NCBI GenBank assembly: GCA_003133505.1 | Contig: PKXT01000127.1 | Location: forward strand, 1 to 18,742 | Reading direction: 5' to 3' | From: Acidobacteriota bacterium | GTDB lineage: Bacteria > Acidobacteriota > Terriglobia > Acidiferrales > UBA7541 | Length of the DNA stretch: 18,742 bases | Part shown: positions 14,522-18,742 of the stretch, piece by piece | Layout: every line of letters starts with the position of its first letter | How positions within the stretch are numbered: the first letter of the stretch is position 1 | The notes under the pieces: generated by a model | Seen by the model: only the letters and a program-made list of their open reading frames with translations | Databases searched by the model: none | Told to the model about the DNA's origin: nothing | Made by a program: the position numbers and the translations under genes

Positions 14522-17041
14522 CTACTGATGCAATTGCTTCAGCACCTTCTGCGCTTGTTCACGCTGCATGATCAGAAGCGCACTCTGAGCATCTGTTTGT
14601 ATCTCTGACCGAAACTGCGTCAGATTGAACGCTCCGACTAACTCTTCACCCGCCAGCCGCACAGGAAGAAACGGATCCCCCAGCGCTTCGCGGACGACTT
14701 CGACCAGCTCTTGCGCGTGCTCCCGCTCAACCGCTTCATTCAATCCCGCAAGTGCAGCTAGCGCGCTCAATCGAATTCGCTCCGGGACGCCAGCCTTCGA
14801 CTGCGCCAACAGGATTGCCGCCGCCCTCGGATTCCCGGTTGATGCCAAGCCATCCAATGTGGCGCCCATAACGTGCACCTCCGGCTTCGTCGCCGCTTCG
14901 GCCTGCAACAAGTCGAATGCTTGCTCAGCGCCCGATCTGCCAAGTTCCCGCGCCGCCGCGGCCTCTACCGCGTAACTGGACTCGCTATGCAGCGTATTGA
15001 CGAACGCATTGTAGACGGCGCGATCCTTGTGAAAATTCCCCAGCGCTTTAACGATCGCCGTGCGTACGCGGCTATCCGGCTGCGGCAACGCGGAAAGCAA
15101 AGCAGTCTTGGCCTGATCTGTTCCCATGTGGCCGAGGCCCATCGCGGCGGCAGCGCGCACGCCGTAGAACCCATCGTTGCCGAGCACCTGTATCAGCGCC
15201 GCAATTCCCAAATCCGCATCAGCTCCCTTCTCTTTGCCGAGCTGTTCGACGGCCCATAGGCGGCTCATCATCGAAGGGTCTTTTTCCGCTTCCGCGATCA
15301 GCGCACCCAATGGCTTGTCAAACTGCACGGTCTTGTCGATCAAATCGTCCGGATCGAAATCCATCCATTGCGGCTCGAAATCGAGCGGAATATAGAACTC
15401 CTGCCGGGGTAAATTGTCGCGAACCTGAATTTCCTTCCGCTCGCCATTCGCGCCTTGGAACCCCAGTTCGATCGGCATGTCAAAAATAGGCGTCAGCGCA
15501 TCAACCTGCTGCGTTTGCGTGACGGCAAGTTTTTCGATCTTCTTCGTGGCGTCGTAGCTGGCTTCCACTCGATAGTCCGGATGTCCGGCCATGAACACCC
15601 ACTCGCGGAAAAACCAATCGAGATCCTTGCCGGTCGTCGTCCGAATGGCCTCCACCAGGTCCGCCGTGTCCGCCGTTTGCGCGCGGTGTGCGACCAAATA
15701 GTGTTGCAGCGCCCGAAACAATGGCTCGTTTTGCGACGCGGGATGTGACACAGCCACCGCGCCGTCCACTACGAAACGCAGCATATCCAGCACAGCCGCG
15801 CCTTTCTGGTGCGTAATCGCATCGAACATCTGCATAGGATCGGCATAATGCCGGTCGACGATTGGCCGGCGATAGTCCTCGCGATCCTGCTCCTGCTCCG
15901 CTAACTGGTTGTTGTAAATTTCAAATCGAAATGCGTCGCGGCCTTCGTGATGTTGAGTGTAGAGCGCCGCGAGGTACGTCGCGAAACCCTCATTAAGCCA
16001 GATGTTGGCCCAATCGCGCCCTTGCACGTAATCACCGAACCAGTGCTGACCCAACTCGTGGGACACCAGACCAGTACTGGGATAGTCCTGATCGGCGCGT
16101 TCATCGTGCAGCGTATTTTCCGTAAGCGTGGTCGCGCTTACATTTTCCTGTCCGCCAAAAATGAAGTTGTGGACCGCCGTCTGCGCGTATTGTTCGTAGG
16201 GATAATCAACGCCGGTTGCGCGCGAAAAAAACCCAATCATGTCGGGCGTCAGATGGAAGGATCGTCGCACCGTGGCATCATCCACGTAATCCGGAACGAA
16301 ATAGTCAACCGGCTTGTCCTCATACTTGTCCGTCACTTTGCGCCACGGCCCCACGGCGATGGAAATCAAATAGGAACTGTGTGGTACGTTCTCCACCCAA
16401 TCGTAGGTCACATGACCTGCGGAGCGTATCGTCTTAATCAGCTTCCCGTTTGACACCACACTTTGTCCTTCAGGAACTGTAGTCACCGTTTCGCTCGCGG
16501 CCATGTCGTTCGGATAATCCCAGCACGGAAACCAATAATGATTGAATTCCGTTTCGCCCTGCGAATAGACCTCTTGCGGCCAGTTTGGATAATTTGCCGT
16601 GGGGTTTACGAAAAACAGGCCGGTGCGCGGGAAGCCGTGATACACGATGCGAACATTGAGGGTGCTTGTTACGTCGTAGTCGCGATCCAGCGTAATCCAG
16701 AGCCGTGGATCTTGCGTCCCATACGTTAATTTGACCGGGGCGCCTCGCAACGGCATCAAGATCACCGAATCAATTTTTAGCTCGGAGCTGTTTAAGTAAA
16801 ATTTGCGAAAATGTGCCTCGAATGGCCGCAGCGTGACCACTTCATCGCCAAAGACTTCACCTTTCGCTTCGTCGAAGCGCAACTCCAGCTTGTAATTCTC
16901 AATATGGTACGTTCGGGTCGGGGCCGATTGCCAAATGTCCGGATTGCCGAAAACGTGCGCCCTCCCTTGCCCTGCCGCCCCCGCCGCCGTGCCCAGAACA
17001 ACACTCAAAATGAAGGCGATTGACCCGCGCCACTGCCTCAC
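14522..17041 (-). CDS. Exported M1-type metallopeptidase with HEAT-like repeats and altered active site
   Basis: Protein of 839 residues with the domains of an M1 aminopeptidase. Signal peptide about 1-25 (RQWRGSIAFILSVVLGTAAG). An N-terminal beta domain runs about 40-235 and the catalytic domain about 240-490. The exopeptidase motif reads GGQEN at 296-300. The zinc site reads HELGQHWFGD: H328 and E329 are kept, Q332 stands where the second His belongs, and H333 follows. The third ligand E351 (WLNEGFATY) is at the normal distance. The catalytic Tyr position holds H411 (ITHQKGA). HEAT-like helical repeats occupy about 590-775. The start is GTG at 17041, because it puts the signal peptide at the N-terminus; ATG at 17122 would add 27 charged residues. 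It converges with the sulfotransferase gene. Activity is uncertain. Confidence 0.88.
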   Translation of the reverse strand: MRQWRGSIAFILSVVLGTAAGAAGQGRAHVFGNPDIWQSAPTRTYHIENYKLELRFDEAKGEVFGDEVVTLRPFEAHFRKFYLNSSELKIDSVILMPLRGAPVKLTYGTQDPRLWITLDRDYDVTSTLNVRIVYHGFPRTGLFFVNPTANYPNWPQEVYSQGETEFNHYWFPCWDYPNDMAASETVTTVPEGQSVVSNGKLIKTIRSAGHVTYDWVENVPHSSYLISIAVGPWRKVTDKYEDKPVDYFVPDYVDDATVRRSFHLTPDMIGFFSRATGVDYPYEQYAQTAVHNFIFGGQENVSATTLTENTLHDERADQDYPSTGLVSHELGQHWFGDYVQGRDWANIWLNEGFATYLAALYTQHHEGRDAFRFEIYNNQLAEQEQDREDYRRPIVDRHYADPMQMFDAITHQKGAAVLDMLRFVVDGAVAVSHPASQNEPLFRALQHYLVAHRAQTADTADLVEAIRTTTGKDLDWFFREWVFMAGHPDYRVEASYDATKKIEKLAVTQTQQVDALTPIFDMPIELGFQGANGERKEIQVRDNLPRQEFYIPLDFEPQWMDFDPDDLIDKTVQFDKPLGALIAEAEKDPSMMSRLWAVEQLGKEKGADADLGIAALIQVLGNDGFYGVRAAAAMGLGHMGTDQAKTALLSALPQPDSRVRTAIVKALGNFHKDRAVYNAFVNTLHSESSYAVEAAAARELGRSGAEQAFDLLQAEAATKPEVHVMGATLDGLASTGNPRAAAILLAQSKAGVPERIRLSALAALAGLNEAVEREHAQELVEVVREALGDPFLPVRLAGEELVGAFNLTQFRSEIQTDAQSALLIMQREQAQKVLKQLHQ

Positions 17042-17216
17042 GCTGCACCCCGTCCTCGGACGCTCCTTCGAGCGGCTCCCAGTCCCCGCATCTCGCCGTC
17101 CAAATCGTCCAATATGCGGCATTAACTGCGCCTGTAGGCCAACCTTCGGATGGCGCTTGGTCTGAATAAGTTGCCCAAGACATCATGGCGCCACCGCTGT
17201 AACTGTTTGACTCCCG

Positions 17217-17475
17217 CAATTTCAGAAGATTATCGACCATCCGGGCATCGTTGTGAATTAGCTGGGCGCGCTGGCACACCTTGGCTGGCGCGTGCCTACG
17301 CTCTAGAGGCTGTTTTGCCAACTCCGGCGATTCGTCGCTTCCCTGGAACGGCACGTGACGCCGCGCCTGCTCCGCCGAATTCGCTATTACTTGCCAAGGC
17401 TCGGGCGGCATTTCAAGATGTTTTCGAACTGTGGAAGGACGCCGATCCGGATGTCCCCCTGCGCCTCGCCAAAAT
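17217..17475 (+). pseudogene. Broken tail fragment of an acidobacterial kinase-TPR-type protein
   Basis: Plus-strand remnant. From 17220 one frame reads FQKIIDHPGIVVN, then a stop (17259-17261), then LGALAHLG. A shifted frame continues from 17285 as LARAYAL. After 87 bases of unrelated sequence, 17393-17458 read AKARAAFQDVFELWKDADPD followed by VP. I recall the order FQKILDHRGIVV, GALAHL, LARAYAL, AKAAYQDF, LWKDADPDIP as the C-terminal TPR tail of acidobacterial Ser/Thr kinases and related regulators. One stop, one frameshift and an extra 75 or so bases mark it as dead. The family identification is from memory and moderate. The rest of 17042-17634 shows no gene. Confidence 0.5.
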
Positions 17476-17634
17476 TCCATCCGCATCAAAAAACAGCGCA
17501 AGTTACGGTCGCGTCTTGGGACGATCCCTGAGAACGCGCACTGAATAATTGGAATAGCCCCTTCGGCGACCTGCACAGAAACACTTCTGCTACAGAGCGG
17601 CCGTTCTTGCGATGAACGTTTGCATCTATGAGGG

Positions 17635-18663
17635 CTACGCAGCGCGATCGTAGCGGTGATGCAACCCGCCGAGCCGTGGCAATGACGTAACACGCCCGCG
17701 TCCGGCTGACCGATGCCGGCCATTTGGCGTGCCTTTTTCCAACCCCAAGTGAGTGCGATCCTCATGATAATGCCGAACGTATTCGCTGAGCAATCGCCTG
17801 AGGCGGCATTCGTTGAAAGCGATGACGTGATCCAGCAGATCCCGTCGGCAACTCTCCACCCAGCGCTCCGCAACACCATTCTGCCAAGGACTCTGGAAGG
17901 AGGTTCTGACCGGGTTGATCTGCGGTGATCGGATGGCGGCCCAAACCTCCAACCCATATTTTTTGTCCCGATCCAGAATCGAATGCTTGGTTGTGCATTC
18001 AAACGGGAAGGCTTCCCGTAATTGCTGGACAATCCACGAAGAGGTTGGGTGAGACGTGACATTGACATGGAGTATTTTCCTGCGATCGTGGCTGATGATG
18101 AAGAAGCAATACAGCAGACCGAAAGCGATGGTAGGAACGGTGAAGAAGTCCATGGCGGCGATTGCTCCGGGGTGATTGCGCAGGAAAGCCAGCCAGTGTT
18201 GGCTGGTTCTGGGCTTCTGGGTGCTTTCCGCATCCAGCGCGAGATTGTTCGCTCCGAGATGTCAAAGCCCAGCATGAGCAACTCGCCAAGGATTCGAGGC
18301 GCTCCCCAAGTCGAATTCTCCATCGTCATTCGAAAATTAGATCGCGGGCTTCTTTGGGAATTCGCTTTCTGCCGGTGTGGTCCCAAACACGCGAGATCCA
18401 TCGCCAATAGATCCGGAAGCCGGCGCGGTGCCAACGAACGACTGTTTCCGGTGTCACGACGATGAGGCTCCTCTTCCAGCCAGACAAGAACTTGCGAGCA
18501 GCTATCCAAAACAATCTATCGATAAAGCGGAGTTTTCCCCTGGGATGTCGGCGCTGAGGACTGCCAATTGCTGGCGAAGAGCTAGGATTTCGAGCAGCAT
18601 ACTGCTTCGATCACAGAAAAGCCTGCTAGTGACAGCGAAAAGGGATAGGATCAGGGCAATCAT
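17635..18663 (-). pseudogene. Frameshifted integrase-core (rve) transposase
   Basis: Remains of an integrase-core transposase of about 340 residues. The four pieces, in order, lie in successive minus-strand frames. From ATG 18663: MIALILSLFAVTSRLF and LEILALRQQLAVL. From about 18530 to 18335: RKFLSGWKRSLIVVTPETVV and RWHRAGFRIYWRW. From about 18335 to 18215: MENSTWGAPRILGELLMLGF. From about 18215 to 17635: SQHWLAFLRNHPGAIAAMDF, the rve core with DRDKKYG and SPWQNGVAERWVESCRRDLL, then HLGLEKGTP. Each change of frame fits the loss of one base, near TTTTCCCC at 18533-18540, near 18328-18340 and near 18205-18225. The catalytic acidic residues of the core are still readable. No inverted ends were found within the window. 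Confidence 0.85.
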
Positions 18664-18742
18664 GGCGTTTTCTTATAACAGGAAAGAGGGGCTACGGTTG
18701 CTATCGTGTTGATTTCAAAAGCGGACGGAGTTTTGGCGAGGG

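Noticed and set aside
17150..17548. Plus-strand open frame of 132 codons as an intact gene
   Set aside because: Only parts of it match a known tail pattern, and the matching upstream part lies in another frame with a stop; treated as a pseudogene fragment.
16899..18509. Long minus-strand open frame of 536 codons spanning the M1 gene start and the integrase region
   Set aside because: Only a stretch near 18335-18215 resembles a protein (integrase part). The rest is low-complexity, compositionally odd sequence and runs into the M1 gene in a wrong frame.
1..18742. CRISPR arrays, tRNA or rRNA genes
   Set aside because: No regularly spaced repeats and no tRNA- or rRNA-like stretches were noticed on reading; a covariance-model scan would be needed to exclude small RNAs.

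Overview
The window most likely comes from an Acidobacteriota genome. The indications are a secreted sedolisin with an Ig-like tail, a HAF-repeat secreted protein, an M1 peptidase fused to HEAT-like repeats, an integrase of a type I associate with that phylum, and a broken fragment resembling the tail of acidobacterial Ser/Thr kinase-TPR proteins. This is inferred from protein style; no rRNA, tRNA or phylogenetic marker is present.

Layout. (1) 1-947: the 5' half or more of an IS5-family element on the minus strand, cut by the window edge, with its outer end and a probable CTAA target duplication at 944-947. (2) 1132-2085: a four-TM membrane protein followed by a 26-residue hydrophobic protein with an excellent ribosome binding site. 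(3) 2142-3677 (minus): an Ada-like/AraC/AlkA fusion DNA-repair protein. A repeat cluster at 3715-3807 separates it from the next gene. (4) 3901-5788: a secreted HAF-repeat protein with an intrinsic terminator, then a small exported protein with an FDFWIGDW motif. (5) 6066-8006 (minus): a pro-kumamolisin (S53) protease with its own hairpin terminator at 5990-6019. (6) 8385-14296 (plus): six genes, mostly overlapping or closely spaced: sugar-nucleotide epimerase, glycosyltransferase, FkbM methyltransferase, ABC ATPase, ABC-2 permease, sulfotransferase. (7) 14522-17041 (minus): an exported M1-type peptidase whose active site departs from the family consensus. (8) 17042-18742: a decay zone with a broken kinase-TPR-like tail fragment and a frameshifted integrase pseudogene.

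How the genes fit together. The six-gene cluster looks like a compact module that makes, decorates (methyl and sulfate groups) and exports a glycan or glycoconjugate. Its upstream region holds a T8G9 tract and a strong two-part stem-loop. The three secreted or exported proteins (HAF protein, sedolisin, M1 protein) fit a life of extracellular polymer and peptide use.

The strongest oddity is the M1 protein: the second zinc-ligand His of HEXXH is Gln with a His one residue later, and the position of the catalytic Tyr is His. No CRISPR array, tRNA, rRNA, phage module or recognised defence system was seen.
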